The notes under the pieces: model-generated
Database searches by the model: none
What the model was told of the DNA's origin: nothing
The model's input: only the letters and a program-made list of their open reading frames with translations
Translations under genes and position numbers: made by a program
Part shown: piece after piece, positions 36,386 through 45,983 of the stretch
Numbering within the stretch: position 1 is the stretch's first letter
Layout: each line of letters opens with the position of its first letter
DNA from: Enterobacter cloacae complex sp. ECNIH7
GTDB lineage: Bacteria; Pseudomonadota; Gammaproteobacteria; Enterobacterales; Enterobacteriaceae
Reading direction: 5' to 3'
Length of the DNA: 64,000 nucleotides
Assembly: GCF_002208095.1 (NCBI RefSeq)
Contig: NZ_CP017990.1
Location: forward strand, 4,650,001 to 4,714,000

Positions 36386-36524
36386 CCGCCCGATTGCGCA
36401 AACCACCCCGTTATTACCCACCAAAAACGGGGATTTAAATCCCTTTGAGCCATTACCTGACGGTGATAATGTCTCGCCCTTCTCAACCGCTCTAGCGTAA
36501 CCCCACACTCGAGTAGAACCGTCC

Positions 36525-38606
36525 ATGCTGGTCAGCCAATACAACCCTATCCTTGTCGTCCTCTCCTTTGTTGTTGCCATTCTTGCTGCGTATACCGCGC
36601 TGAACATGGCTGCACGCGTCGCCGGGAGTGAAGGTGTCGCTGCCCGCGTCTGGCTGGCTGGCGGCGGTATTGCTATGGGCATCGGCGTGTGGGCCATGCA
36701 TTTTATCGGCATGCTGGCGATGGACCTCTCCATGAGCATGAGCTACAACGCCACCCTGACGGTGTTATCCATGGTCATCGCCGTGGGTTCGTCGCTGTTT
36801 GCGCTATGGCTCGTGAGCTGCGAGCAACTACGCCTGCGCCGACTGCTGCCCGGCGCGCTGGTGATGGGGAGCGGTATTGTTGCTATGCATTACACCGGCA
36901 TGGCGGCGCTGGAAGTGATGCCCGGGATTATCTGGGACAAGATGTGGGTGGCCATTTCGGTCGTGATTGCGCTTGCCGCTTCGCTCGCGGCATTATGGCT
37001 GACCTTCCGCCTGCGTCGCGAAGCCGCTCAGGTCGTGCTGATGCGCATGGGTGCCGCCATCACGATGGGAATTGCCATTGCCGGCATGCACTATGCCGGG
37101 ATGAAAGCGGCGCAGTTTCCGATGTCCACAATGGTTCACCATGAGGGTATCAACGGGAGCTGGCTGGCGGTGCTCGTCAGCGTCGTCGCGCTCTCTATTC
37201 TTGGGATCACCCTACTGGTGTCGATGCTGGATGCCCGCCTTCAGGCACGTACCGCCCTTCTGGCCTCGTCGCTGGCAGAAGCTAACCGGGAACTCGCTCA
37301 ACTGGCGCTACACGATACCCTGACGCGCCTGCCCAACCGTATCCTGCTGGAAGACAGACTCGATCAGGCCATCAGCAAAGCCGATCGTGAAGGGAACCAC
37401 TTTGCCCTGATGTTCATGGATCTTGACGGCTTTAAAGCCATCAATGATGCCTACGGCCATGATGTTGGTGACAGGCTGCTGGTCGCCGTTACGCAGCGTC
37501 TGCTGCTGCTTCTGAAAGGCCAGTTCACCCTTGCACGTATCGGCGGTGATGAATTTGTTCTGCTGGCAGAGGGAGAAGGTCCGGACGACGCGGCATCGCT
37601 GGCAAATTCGCTGGTGCGCGCGATCGATAGCCCGTTCAATCTCAGCCCCTATGAACTGGTAGTGACCCTCAGCATTGGTATCGCGCTCTACCCTCACGAC
37701 GGCAAAACCGAGCGTGAGCTGATGTTTAACGCCGACGCGGCGATGTATCACACGAAGCATATGGGCCGTAACGGTTACCACTTTTTCCAGCCCTCCATGA
37801 ACACTCTGGCGCAGACCCATCTCCAGTTAATGAACGATCTGTGGATGGCAATCGATCGCAATGAGCTGCGCCTGCTGTATCAGCCAAAATTTCACGCCCC
37901 GGCGGGCCCGGTCCTCGGATTCGAGGCGTTATTGCGCTGGCAGCATCCTAAGCAGGGGCTACTGACGCCGGACCTTTTTCTGCCGCTGGCGGAAAAAACG
38001 GGGCTAATCGTCCCCATTGGCAACTGGGTGATTCATGAAGCCTGCCGCCAGCTGCGGGAATGGCATCTCCAGGGGCATCAAAGCTGGTCAATGGCGGTAA
38101 ACCTGTCGACACTGCAGTTTGAACAACCTTCACTGGTTAAAACGGTTCTCGACTGCCTGGCACTTCACCAGGTGCCACCGGAAATGTTGATCCTCGAAGT
38201 GACGGAAACCACGGCGATGAGCAACCCGGATGAGAGCGTACGCGTGCTGACAGAGCTGACGGATGCGGGCGTGAAGGCCTCCATTGATGATTTTGGCACC
38301 GGATATTCGAGCCTGCTGTACCTCAAGCGATTACCGGCCTGCGAATTGAAAATCGACAGGGCGTTTGTGAAAGAGCTCAGCGGCGAGAGCGAGGATGCCA
38401 CTATTGTCTCAGCAATTGTGGCTCTCGCTAAAACACTTAACCTGAAAGTCGTGGCTGAAGGTGTGGAAACCGAAGCGCAGCAAGCCTTTTTAACCGAGCT
38501 TGGCTGTAACACCCTTCAGGGTTATCTGTTAGGTAAACCCGTCAGCGCGCAGACCATAGAGGCACTTTGTGCCCGAGGGGAAATGTTACCTGGCGCTGAG
38601 CAGTAA
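36525..38606 (+). CDS. MHYT-GGDEF-EAL membrane c-di-GMP signalling enzyme
   Basis: 693 residues. Residues about 1-235 form an MHYT sensor with seven helices and the repeated motif MHFIGM, MHYTGM, MHYAGM, thought to bind a metal (possibly copper) and sense O2, CO or NO. A linker helix leads to a GGDEF domain with intact GGDEF at 340-344 and an EAL domain with EAL at 467-469, plus NLST, EVTET, DDFGTGYS, KIDRAFV and AEGVET. Both catalytic centres look complete, so it could be a cyclase, a phosphodiesterase or both. The RxxD inhibitory site expected five residues before GGDEF is absent (KGQF). No such gene lies here in E. coli K-12. The 3' end overlaps convergent acrS by 85 bp. Confidence 0.9.
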   Translation: MLVSQYNPILVVLSFVVAILAAYTALNMAARVAGSEGVAARVWLAGGGIAMGIGVWAMHFIGMLAMDLSMSMSYNATLTVLSMVIAVGSSLFALWLVSCEQLRLRRLLPGALVMGSGIVAMHYTGMAALEVMPGIIWDKMWVAISVVIALAASLAALWLTFRLRREAAQVVLMRMGAAITMGIAIAGMHYAGMKAAQFPMSTMVHHEGINGSWLAVLVSVVALSILGITLLVSMLDARLQARTALLASSLAEANRELAQLALHDTLTRLPNRILLEDRLDQAISKADREGNHFALMFMDLDGFKAINDAYGHDVGDRLLVAVTQRLLLLLKGQFTLARIGGDEFVLLAEGEGPDDAASLANSLVRAIDSPFNLSPYELVVTLSIGIALYPHDGKTERELMFNADAAMYHTKHMGRNGYHFFQPSMNTLAQTHLQLMNDLWMAIDRNELRLLYQPKFHAPAGPVLGFEALLRWQHPKQGLLTPDLFLPLAEKTGLIVPIGNWVIHEACRQLREWHLQGHQSWSMAVNLSTLQFEQPSLVKTVLDCLALHQVPPEMLILEVTETTAMSNPDESVRVLTELTDAGVKASIDDFGTGYSSLLYLKRLPACELKIDRAFVKELSGESEDATIVSAIVALAKTLNLKVVAEGVETEAQQAFLTELGCNTLQGYLLGKPVSAQTIEALCARGEMLPGAEQ

Positions 38607-39241
38607 GCACCCTCATCTGGCGACACGCGAATAACCGGGAGTGTCGCCAGTATGCTATCGACCAGAGCGGGAGCCTGCTGATAAAGATTAAAACTGTCGT
38701 TATTCATTAACCAGTTTTTGATTATTCCGCTAAAAAAACCGTGGAATACAATCAAGGTGAGATCAACATTCACCTGTGGCGAAATGATGTTTCGCGAAAT
38801 ACAGGTCTCCAGCGCGGCGCGTAGCGTGTCATCGTTGAATCCGATACGCTTTCTGATTTCGCGCTCAGAAATCATATCACTGCTAAATTCACACTTATGA
38901 TACAGAATTTGTAAAAGCGCGCATTGTCGGGGTTCATGGGCAATATACTGCAGCGCGGTAATAAATTGCTCACGAAGTTTTAACAATGGATCGTCACTAT
39001 CGGAAAGCGAAAGCCTGTCGTGAATAATGTCGCGAAGCGGTAATTGCTGTTCCCAGATGGCATTAAATATTTCAGATTTACTGGTGAAGTGCCAGTAGAT
39101 CGCACCGCGCGTCACCTTAGCGGCATCAGCGATATCCGTCAGCGTCGTGCTGGCTACGCCACGCGTGGCAAACTGTCCGATAGCCGCCTCAATCAGCTGC
39201 TGCCGGGTTTGTTGAGCCTCTTCTTTCTTTTTACGCGCCAT
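38522..39241 (-). CDS. acrS: AcrS (EnvR), TetR-family regulator of acrEF
   Basis: 239 residues from the ATG at 39241. The TetR helix-turn-helix (about 10-55) reads LTDIADAAKVTRGAIYWHFTSK. The C-terminal ligand domain matches AcrS/AcrR to about QAPALVDSIL. Beyond that it diverges from E. coli EnvR (220 residues) and runs on into sequence antisense to the end of the MHYT-GGDEF-EAL gene. It is divergent from acrE, which places it as the local regulator; in E. coli it represses acrAB. The C-terminal tail may be a drifted stop. Confidence 0.9.
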   Translation of the reverse strand: MARKKKEEAQQTRQQLIEAAIGQFATRGVASTTLTDIADAAKVTRGAIYWHFTSKSEIFNAIWEQQLPLRDIIHDRLSLSDSDDPLLKLREQFITALQYIAHEPRQCALLQILYHKCEFSSDMISEREIRKRIGFNDDTLRAALETCISRNIISPQVNVDLTLIVFHGFFSGIIKNWLMNNDSFNLYQQAPALVDSILATLPVIRVSPDEGAYCSAPGNISPRAQSASMVCALTGLPNR

Positions 39242-39627
39242 AGGCAACTACTCGTTACTCACAAGGTTTAAAGGTCATATTGCGTTCATGCAAATGTAAG
39301 TATTCACTAAAATCCGTTTTAATTTTGCACAAAAAAAGTCACCCCTCTTGATTTATAATTAATTCAAATATATCCAATCAATTAAATTGACGGAATGAAT
39401 AATTATAAAATATTAAACTCATTTACCTGATTAACATGTCTGACTATATCCCAGAATGAAGCCGGTCTGATTCTTATTTTCTTCTACAAACATGGTCATT
39501 CGCACTTATAAATTAAAAAACATTAAATACCCTCATTATTATACGCAGCTACATTTTATTTTTATCTCTCTGCCCCTGCTACCGATTCGCGGCATATATC
39601 GGTTAATGGGTATTTAAAGGAACAGTA
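39242..39627. promoter_or_regulatory. acrS-acrE divergent control region (386 bp)
   Basis: No gene seen. The stretch from about 39330 to 39600 is strikingly AT-rich with runs such as TTTATAATTAATTCAAATATA, unlike the rest of the window. This suits H-NS silencing, which is established for acrEF in E. coli. A short dyad TTGCGTTCATGCAA at 39280-39293 lies close to acrS and might be an operator, but support is weak. Confidence 0.55.
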
Positions 39628-40767
39628 ATGACGAATCATTTCAGACTCTTGCCTTTATTCGGTTTCATTGTCTGCACGGTACTGCTCACTGGATGCGATG
39701 GTCAGGAGAATCAACAACAGCATCTGCAGGCGCCTCAGGTCAGCGTGCATATTGTGAAAAGCGCGCCTCTGGCTGTCACCACTGAACTCCCGGGCAGAAC
39801 AGATGCATTTCGCGTTGCGGAGGTTCGTCCTCAGGTCAGCGGCATTATTCTTCGCCGTAACTTCGCGGAGGGTAGCGATGTAAAAGCGGGCGAGTCACTC
39901 TACCAGATCGATCCTGCGACCTATCAGGCGGCCTATGACAGCGCGAAAGGCGAACTGGCGAAGGCTCAGGCGGCAGCCAATATTGCTCACCTGACGGTAA
40001 AACGTTTTCTCCCGCTGGTAGGCACCCAGTATGTCAGTAAGCAGGAGTACGACCAGGCCGTGGCGACGGCTCAGCAGGCAGATGCCAGCGTGGTTGCCGC
40101 AAAAGCGGGCGTTGAAAGCGCACGTATCAACCTTGCCTACACCAAAGTGACCTCTCCGGTTGATGGTCGTATCGGAAAATCCAGCGTGACCGAAGGGGCG
40201 CTGGTGACGAACGGGCAAGCCGCAGCGCTGGCAACGGTCCAGCAGCTCGATCCGATTTATGTCGATGTCACCCAGTCCAGCAATGATTTTATGCGCCTGA
40301 AACAGACGAGCCTGCAAAAAGGCGATACCGCCAGCAGCGTTGAACTGCTGATGGAGAACGGGCAGCCCTATCCGCTGAAAGGCACATTGCAGTTCTCTGA
40401 CGTCACGGTTGATGAAAGTACCGGCTCGATCACCCTGCGCGCCATTTTCCGGAACCCTCAGCATCAGCTGTTACCCGGCATGTTCGTTCGCGCCCGCATT
40501 GATGAAGGCACCCAGCCGGATGCGATTCTGGTACCACAGCAGGGCGTGACCCGCACACCGCGAGGCGATGCAACCGTCCTGGTGGTGAACGATAAAAACC
40601 AGGTTGAGCCGCGAACCGTCGTGGCCCCTCAGGCAATTGGCGATCGCTGGATGGTAACGGAAGGGCTGAAAAACGGTGATCGCGTGATTGTCAGCGGGCT
40701 ACAGAAAGTCAGACCCGGGGTAACCGTCGTCGCCACGCCGGATACCACCACGACGCCAGCCGGTTAA
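39628..40767 (+). CDS. acrE: AcrE, membrane-fusion lipoprotein of the AcrEF-TolC pump
   Basis: 379 residues. The lipoprotein signal has a lipobox LLTGC (about 18-22). The RND adaptor order is visible: barrel and lipoyl halves ([16 protein letters not shown] and [15 protein letters not shown]) around a helical hairpin, then beta-barrel and membrane-proximal domains. It couples AcrF to TolC. AAAGGAACA precedes the ATG. acrF starts 11 bp downstream, so they form an operon. Confidence 0.94.
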   Translation: MTNHFRLLPLFGFIVCTVLLTGCDGQENQQQHLQAPQVSVHIVKSAPLAVTTELPGRTDAFRVAEVRPQVSGIILRRNFAEGSDVKAGESLYQIDPATYQAAYDSAKGELAKAQAAANIAHLTVKRFLPLVGTQYVSKQEYDQAVATAQQADASVVAAKAGVESARINLAYTKVTSPVDGRIGKSSVTEGALVTNGQAAALATVQQLDPIYVDVTQSSNDFMRLKQTSLQKGDTASSVELLMENGQPYPLKGTLQFSDVTVDESTGSITLRAIFRNPQHQLLPGMFVRARIDEGTQPDAILVPQQGVTRTPRGDATVLVVNDKNQVEPRTVVAPQAIGDRWMVTEGLKNGDRVIVSGLQKVRPGVTVVATPDTTTTPAG

Positions 40768-40778
40768 GGGACGACGAC

Positions 40779-43700
40779 ATGGCCAATTTCTTTATTCAGA
40801 GACCGGTTTTCGCCTGGGTACTTGCCATCATTTTGATGATTGCAGGCGGGCTGGCCATTCTCAAACTTCCCGTCGCACAGTATCCGACCATTGCCCCTCC
40901 CGCTGTGGCGATATCCGCGACCTACCCGGGAGCCGACGCTCAAACGGTGCAGGATACCGTGACCCAGGTTATCGAACAGAACATGAACGGTATCGATAAG
41001 CTGATGTATATGTCCTCCACCAGCGATTCAGCGGGTAACGTCACCATCACCCTGACCTTCGAGTCAGGAACCGATCCGGACATCGCCCAGGTGCAGGTGC
41101 AGAACAAGCTGCAGCTCGCCATGCCGCTGCTGCCGCAAGAGGTACAGCAGCAAGGGATTGGCGTGGAGAAATCCAGCAGCAGCTTCCTGCTGGTCGCCGG
41201 CTTTGTTTCAGACAACAAAAATCTCACGCAGAATGACATCTCTGACTATATCGCGTCGAACGTCAAAGATGCCATCAGCCGAACGTCTGGCGTCGGTGAC
41301 GTTCAGCTGTTTGGCGCCCAGTATGCAATGCGCATCTGGCTCGACAGCAACGCGATGAACAAATACCAGCTGACGCCGCAGGATATTATCAACCAGCTGA
41401 AAACGCAGAACGCCCAGATAGCGGCAGGCCAGCTGGGCGGGACGCCGTCCATTCCCGGGCAGCAGCTGAACACCTCGATCATCGCGCAAACCCGCCTGAA
41501 AACACCGGAGGAGTTTGGCCGCGTGACGCTTAAGGTGAACCAGGACGGCTCGATGGTTCATTTGAAGGACGTGGCTCGCATTGAGCTGGGTGGCGAAAAC
41601 TACAATATGGTCACTAAAATCAACGGGCAGGCGGCAACCGGTCTGGGGATTAAGCTGGCAACCGGGGCAAATGCGCTGGACACTGCGGCAGCCATTAAGA
41701 GCAAGCTGGCGCAACTGCAGCAGTTCTTCCCGCAGGGGCTGAAAGTGGTCTATCCCTATGACACCACGCCTTTTGTAAAGATCTCCATCCACGAAGTGGT
41801 GAAGACGCTGTTTGAAGCTATCATTCTCGTCTTCCTGGTCATGTACCTGTTCCTGCAAAACCTGCGCGCGACCCTCATCCCAACTATCGCGGTGCCGGTC
41901 GTTCTGCTGGGTACCTTCGCGGTTCTGGCGGCATTCGGTTTCTCCATCAATACCCTGACGATGTTCGGCATGGTGCTGGCGATAGGTCTGCTGGTCGATG
42001 ACGCTATCGTGGTCGTTGAGAACGTTGAACGCGTCATGGTCGAGGACAAACTGCCGCCGAAAGAGGCCACGCAGAAGTCGATGGAGCAGATCCAGGGTGC
42101 ACTGGTCGGGATCGCCATGGTGCTCTCGGCGGTCTTTATTCCGATGGCCTTTTTTGGCGGCTCGACGGGGGCGATCTATCGTCAGTTCTCGCTGACTATC
42201 GTTTCCGCTATGGCGTTGTCCGTACTGGTTGCGCTAATCCTGACGCCCGCACTCTGCGCAACGTTGCTTAAGCCCCTATCCGGCGACCATCATGAGAAAA
42301 AAGGTGGCTTCTTCGGCTGGTTTAATGCGCTCTTCGATAAAAGCGTGGAGCACTACAGCAACAGCGTGAGCGGTATTTTGCGTAAGGCAGGGCGCTATCT
42401 GGCGGTGTACGTCATTATCGTCGTAGGGATGGCGGTGCTCTTCCTGCGCTTGCCCACCTCCTTCCTGCCCGAAGAGGATCAGGGGGTGTTTATGACGATG
42501 GTTCAACTCCCGGCGGGTGCAACCCAGACACGTACTCAGCAGGTCCTTGATCAGGTTCAGGACTACTATCTGAACAAAGAGAAAGCGAACGTTGATTCTG
42601 TCTTTACCGTAAACGGCTTTAGCTTTAGCGGCCAGGGCCAGAACGCCGGTATTGCCTTCGTCAGCCTGAAGCCCTGGGAGGAGCGACCGGGGTCGGAAAA
42701 CGGCGTTGAAGCCATTGTGGGTCGCGCGACAAAAGCCTTCAGTCAGATTAAAGACGGCCTCGTGTTCCCTTTTAACCTGCCTGCCATTATTGAGCTGGGT
42801 ACCGCCACGGGCTTCGATTTTGAGTTGATCGATCAGGCGAACCTGGGGCATAACCAGCTGACGCAGGCGCGTGATCAGCTGCTTAGCATGGTGAAAGAGC
42901 ACCCTGACCTGCTGGTTCGCGTGCGACCTAACGGCCTTGAAGATACGCCTCAGTTCAAGCTGGATGTCGACCAGGAGAAAGCGCAGGCGCTGGGCGTGAG
43001 TCTTTCTGACGTCAACCAGACGATTTCGACGGCCTTAGGTGGCACCTATGTGAACGACTTTATCGATCGTGGGCGCGTGAAAAAGGTCTACGTACAGGCC
43101 GACGCAAAATTCCGTATGTTGCCGGGAGATATTAATAATCTTTACGTACGCAGCGCGAATGGGGAAATGGTCCCGTTCTCAGCCTTCAGCAACGCTCGCT
43201 GGGTCTTTGGTTCGCCTCGTCTGGAGCGCTATAACGGAATGCCCTCTATGGAGATCCTGGGTGAATCCGCTCAGGGTAAAAGTACCGGTGAGGCCATGGC
43301 TATGATGGAAAGTCTCGCGGCAAAACTGCCTTCCGGTATCGGCTATGACTGGACGGGGATGTCTTATCAGGAGCGCCTCTCGGGTAACCAGGCGCCAGCA
43401 CTGTACGCCATTTCACTGATCGTGGTGTTCCTGTGCCTGGCTGCGCTGTATGAAAGCTGGTCCATTCCGTTCTCCGTCATGCTGGTTGTGCCGCTGGGGG
43501 TCATTGGGGCTCTTCTCGCAGCGTCGCTGCGCGGGTTAAACAACGACGTCTATTTCCAGGTCGGTCTGTTGACGACGATTGGTTTATCGGCGAAAAACGC
43601 CATCCTGATCGTCGAATTTGCTAAAGACCTGATGGATAAAGAAGGCAAAGGCATTATTGAAGCCACGCTGGAAGCTTCCAGGATGCGCCTTCGACCGATC

Positions 43701-43892
43701 CTGATGACGTCCCTGGCCTTTATTCTTGGCGTCATGCCGCTGGTAATCAGCACCGGGGCCGGGAGCGGCGCGCAAAACGCCGTCGGTACGGGCGTTATGG
43801 GGGGAATGCTTTCCGCAACCCTTCTGGCGATTTTCTTCGTGCCTGTTTTCTTTGTGGTTGTTCGGCGACGGTTTACTCACCATAAAGGTTAA
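40779..43892 (+). CDS. acrF: AcrF, RND multidrug efflux transporter
   Basis: 1037 residues, the RND size, with 12 membrane helices and two large periplasmic loops. Proton-relay residues are intact: Asp407 and Asp408 in LLVDDAIV and Lys939 in LSAKNAI. It is close to AcrB in sequence and expels drugs, dyes and bile salts via AcrE and TolC. Its usual low expression in E. coli is due to H-NS. A good terminator follows. Confidence 0.96.
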   Translation: MANFFIQRPVFAWVLAIILMIAGGLAILKLPVAQYPTIAPPAVAISATYPGADAQTVQDTVTQVIEQNMNGIDKLMYMSSTSDSAGNVTITLTFESGTDPDIAQVQVQNKLQLAMPLLPQEVQQQGIGVEKSSSSFLLVAGFVSDNKNLTQNDISDYIASNVKDAISRTSGVGDVQLFGAQYAMRIWLDSNAMNKYQLTPQDIINQLKTQNAQIAAGQLGGTPSIPGQQLNTSIIAQTRLKTPEEFGRVTLKVNQDGSMVHLKDVARIELGGENYNMVTKINGQAATGLGIKLATGANALDTAAAIKSKLAQLQQFFPQGLKVVYPYDTTPFVKISIHEVVKTLFEAIILVFLVMYLFLQNLRATLIPTIAVPVVLLGTFAVLAAFGFSINTLTMFGMVLAIGLLVDDAIVVVENVERVMVEDKLPPKEATQKSMEQIQGALVGIAMVLSAVFIPMAFFGGSTGAIYRQFSLTIVSAMALSVLVALILTPALCATLLKPLSGDHHEKKGGFFGWFNALFDKSVEHYSNSVSGILRKAGRYLAVYVIIVVGMAVLFLRLPTSFLPEEDQGVFMTMVQLPAGATQTRTQQVLDQVQDYYLNKEKANVDSVFTVNGFSFSGQGQNAGIAFVSLKPWEERPGSENGVEAIVGRATKAFSQIKDGLVFPFNLPAIIELGTATGFDFELIDQANLGHNQLTQARDQLLSMVKEHPDLLVRVRPNGLEDTPQFKLDVDQEKAQALGVSLSDVNQTISTALGGTYVNDFIDRGRVKKVYVQADAKFRMLPGDINNLYVRSANGEMVPFSAFSNARWVFGSPRLERYNGMPSMEILGESAQGKSTGEAMAMMESLAAKLPSGIGYDWTGMSYQERLSGNQAPALYAISLIVVFLCLAALYESWSIPFSVMLVVPLGVIGALLAASLRGLNNDVYFQVGLLTTIGLSAKNAILIVEFAKDLMDKEGKGIIEATLEASRMRLRPILMTSLAFILGVMPLVISTGAGSGAQNAVGTGVMGGMLSATLLAIFFVPVFFVVVRRRFTHHKG

Positions 43893-43902
43893 TGTTTCCC
43901 TG

Positions 43903-43926
43903 AAAAGGCACCTCTGGTGCCTTTTT
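43903..43926 (+). terminator. Terminator of acrEF
   Basis: A-run, GGCACC (43907-43912), loop TCT, GGTGCC (43916-43921), then five T. Confidence 0.9.
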
Positions 43927-44195
43927 ATTTTTAACATAAACAATGAATTAGGTTTTACATAAAGGCAGCATTAAAAATATGATGATTTGCATTAAGTAAA
44001 AACAGTCTCTTGCAACTCCATAATTCCTCCATTAATGCCTCCTTAAACCGACTTTTCTCCACGATTTTTACAAACTACATAATTTGAGATTATTCCTCGT
44101 GTAACGAGGACTTACCCCGGTGGTAAAATAACCTCCAGTTCGTTAATAGCCCTCCTGGCTTAATAGCGGATGAGAAATAATACTGAGGTAACATC
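43927..44195. promoter_or_regulatory. acrF-yhdV intergenic region (303 bp from the acrF stop)
   Basis: No gene seen; AT-rich. Two compact palindromes with 5-nt centres lie 2 bp apart, CCTCGTGTAACGAGG (44095-44109) and TTACCCCGGTGGTAA (44112-44126), about 70 bp before yhdV. They may be binding sites or small hairpins. A promoter could not be assigned. Confidence 0.4.
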
Positions 44196-44417
44196 ATGAA
44201 AAGATTCATTTCCGTTGCACTTCTCGCTGCGCTGCTTGCTGGTTGCGCGCACGACTCTCCATGTGTACCGGTTTACGACGACCAGGGCCGACTGGTTCAT
44301 ACCAATACCTGTATGAAAGGCACCACCCAGGATAACTGGGAGACTGCGGGTGCTATCGCCGGCGGTGCTGCCGCAGTAGCGGGTCTGACGCTGGGTATTG
44401 TTGCCCTGACCAAGTAA
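44196..44417 (+). CDS. yhdV: YhdV, small outer-membrane lipoprotein
   Basis: 73 residues. A lipoprotein signal with lipobox LLAGC gives a mature protein of about 57 residues containing three further Cys and a Gly/Ala-rich hydrophobic C-terminus (GAIAGGAAAVAGLTLGIVAL). It matches E. coli YhdV in length and position next to acrF. TGAGGTAAC precedes the ATG. Function unknown; a strong terminator follows. Confidence 0.88.
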   Translation: MKRFISVALLAALLAGCAHDSPCVPVYDDQGRLVHTNTCMKGTTQDNWETAGAIAGGAAAVAGLTLGIVALTK

Positions 44418-44428
44418 AATCTGTTGAG

Positions 44429-44453
44429 AAAGCGCGGCTCTGGCCGCGCTTTT
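44429..44453 (+). terminator. Terminator of yhdV
   Basis: AAAGCGCGGC (44429-44438), loop TCTG, GCCGCGCTTTT (44443-44453). Confidence 0.88.
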
Positions 44454-44671
44454 GCTTTTAATGAGTGCAGTATTTTCAAATAAGTAAAAAAATAGCCCCG
44501 TATTTATTCACGTAATTAATCTTAGCCTGAAGTCTGTCACAGCTTTTTTGCATACTCATTCAAATTACCTATTCTATCGTGATGATTTTCACACATTAAT
44601 ATTATTGAATACCCTGCCAATATTCACGCTAAAAACTATCTCTTCTTTTTCCTGACCCGACTCGCAACTTT

Positions 44672-44718
44672 TGCTCCAATTTGTGGCACAGGTTGTAATT
44701 TCGCACCGTTTCGGGGCG
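44672..44718 (+). promoter_or_regulatory. Tandem NtrC-like sites upstream of yhdW
   Basis: TGCTCCAATTTGTGGCA (44672-44688) and CGCACCGTTTCGGGGCG (44702-44718) each resemble the NtrC consensus TGCACC-N5-GGTGCA. Their centres are 30 bp apart, about three helical turns, and lie about 105 and 135 bp before the predicted start of transcription, the usual enhancer distance. Confidence 0.6.
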
Positions 44719-44790
44719 CTCGTTTTATTTAAGCCTGTCTACACTCAGCATTAAGCGTTCACTCGTCTCTTATTTTGTCGAACGCAAAAC

Positions 44791-44806
44791 TGGCATTACG
44801 TTTGCT
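44791..44806 (+). promoter_or_regulatory. Sigma-54 promoter of yhdWXYZ
   Basis: TGGCATTACGTTTGCT matches the -24/-12 consensus TGGCAC-N5-TTGCW, with the invariant GG (44792-44793) and GC (44804-44805) exactly 10 bases apart. Transcription would begin near 44817, giving a leader of about 75 nt before yhdW. The remainder of the 473-bp yhdV-yhdW gap is AT-rich and holds the NtrC-like sites and, just after yhdV, its terminator. Confidence 0.78.
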
Positions 44807-44890
44807 TTATAAACGTTGGCCAAAGCCACAGACAGGTAAAGCGTTTAAAAACGCCTCTATAACGATAAATTACGCCACACAGGATGCATT

Positions 44891-45916
44891 ATGAAAAAGA
44901 CGATGATAGCCAGCCTGGCCGCTGCAGGCATGTTGTTTGCCGTAGCCGGTCAAGCCCATGCGGGAACGACACTGGATGCCGTTAAAAAGAAAGGTTTTGT
45001 TCAATGTGGTATCAGTGACGGTTTGCCTGGCTTCTCTTATGCCGATGCGAACGGCAAATTTACCGGTATTGATGTGGACGTCTGCCGTGGCGTTGCAGCC
45101 GCCGTTTTTGGCGATGACAGCAAAGTGAAATACACCCCGCTGACGGCGAAAGAACGCTTTACGGCGCTGCAGTCCGGCGAGGTCGACATGCTCTCCCGTA
45201 ACACCACCTGGACCTCCTCCCGTGATGCAGGCATGGGGATGTCATTTACGGGCGTAACCTATTATGACGGCATCGGCTTCCTGACCCACAATAAAGCCGG
45301 CCTGAAAAGCGCTAAGGAACTGGATGGCGCCACCGTTTGTATCCAGGCGGGCACCGATACCGAGCTGAACGTGGCGGATTATTTCAAAGCAAACAACATG
45401 AAATACACCCCGGTGACATTCGACCGCTCGGATGAATCGGCCAAAGCGCTGGAATCCGGCCGTTGCGACACGCTGGCCTCTGACCAGTCACAGCTGTATG
45501 CCTTACGCATTAAGCTGAGCAATCCGGCAGAGTGGATTGTCCTGCCTGAAGTCATTTCCAAAGAGCCTCTCGGCCCCGTCGTTCGTCGCGGCGATGAAGA
45601 CTGGTTCTCTATCGTTCGCTGGACGCTGTTTGCCATGCTGAACGCAGAAGAGATGGGCATCAACTCTAAAAACGTTGATGAGAAAGCCGCTAAGCCATCC
45701 AACCCGGATATGGCGCACCTGCTCGGTAAAGAAGGTGATTTCGGCAAGGATCTGAAGCTGGATAACAAGTGGGCTTACAACATCATCAAACAGGTGGGCA
45801 ACTACTCTGAGATCTTTGAGCGCAACGTGGGATCGGAAAGCCCGCTGAAGATCAAACGCGGCCAGAACAATCTCTGGAACAACGGCGGTATTCAGTACGC
45901 ACCACCAGTACGTTAA
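44891..45916 (+). CDS. yhdW: YhdW, periplasmic amino-acid binding protein of an ABC transporter
   Basis: 341 residues with a signal peptide ending near AHA-GTT. It is a family 3 solute-binding protein close to the AapJ/BztA type: FVQCGISDGLPGFSYAD, the ligand contacts TAKERFTALQSGEVD, and the C-terminal lobe SESPLKIKRGQNNLW. It delivers polar L-amino acids to YhdXY in E. coli-like systems; the exact ligand is not shown by sequence. First gene of yhdWXYZ, with sigma-54/NtrC signals upstream and a stable hairpin after the stop. Confidence 0.93.
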   Translation: MKKTMIASLAAAGMLFAVAGQAHAGTTLDAVKKKGFVQCGISDGLPGFSYADANGKFTGIDVDVCRGVAAAVFGDDSKVKYTPLTAKERFTALQSGEVDMLSRNTTWTSSRDAGMGMSFTGVTYYDGIGFLTHNKAGLKSAKELDGATVCIQAGTDTELNVADYFKANNMKYTPVTFDRSDESAKALESGRCDTLASDQSQLYALRIKLSNPAEWIVLPEVISKEPLGPVVRRGDEDWFSIVRWTLFAMLNAEEMGINSKNVDEKAAKPSNPDMAHLLGKEGDFGKDLKLDNKWAYNIIKQVGNYSEIFERNVGSESPLKIKRGQNNLWNNGGIQYAPPVR

Positions 45917-45930
45917 GTCATAGCTGTAAC

Positions 45931-45952
45931 GGGCACTGCTCCGGCAGTGCCC
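45931..45952 (+). promoter_or_regulatory. Stable hairpin between yhdW and yhdX
   Basis: GGGCACTGC (45931-45939), loop TCCG, GCAGTGCCC (45944-45952): perfect 9-bp GC-rich stem with no T-run. Such hairpins after binding-protein genes keep the upstream message stable and let the binding protein be made in excess over the permeases. Confidence 0.7.
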
Positions 45953-45983
45953 ACTCCAGAGTCATGGTTACTGAGGTTTCTTT

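Noticed and set aside
44685..44708. Alternative sigma-54 promoter at TGGCACAGGTTGTAATTTCGCA
   Set aside because: GG and GC are not 10 bases apart; the element at 44791 has exact spacing.
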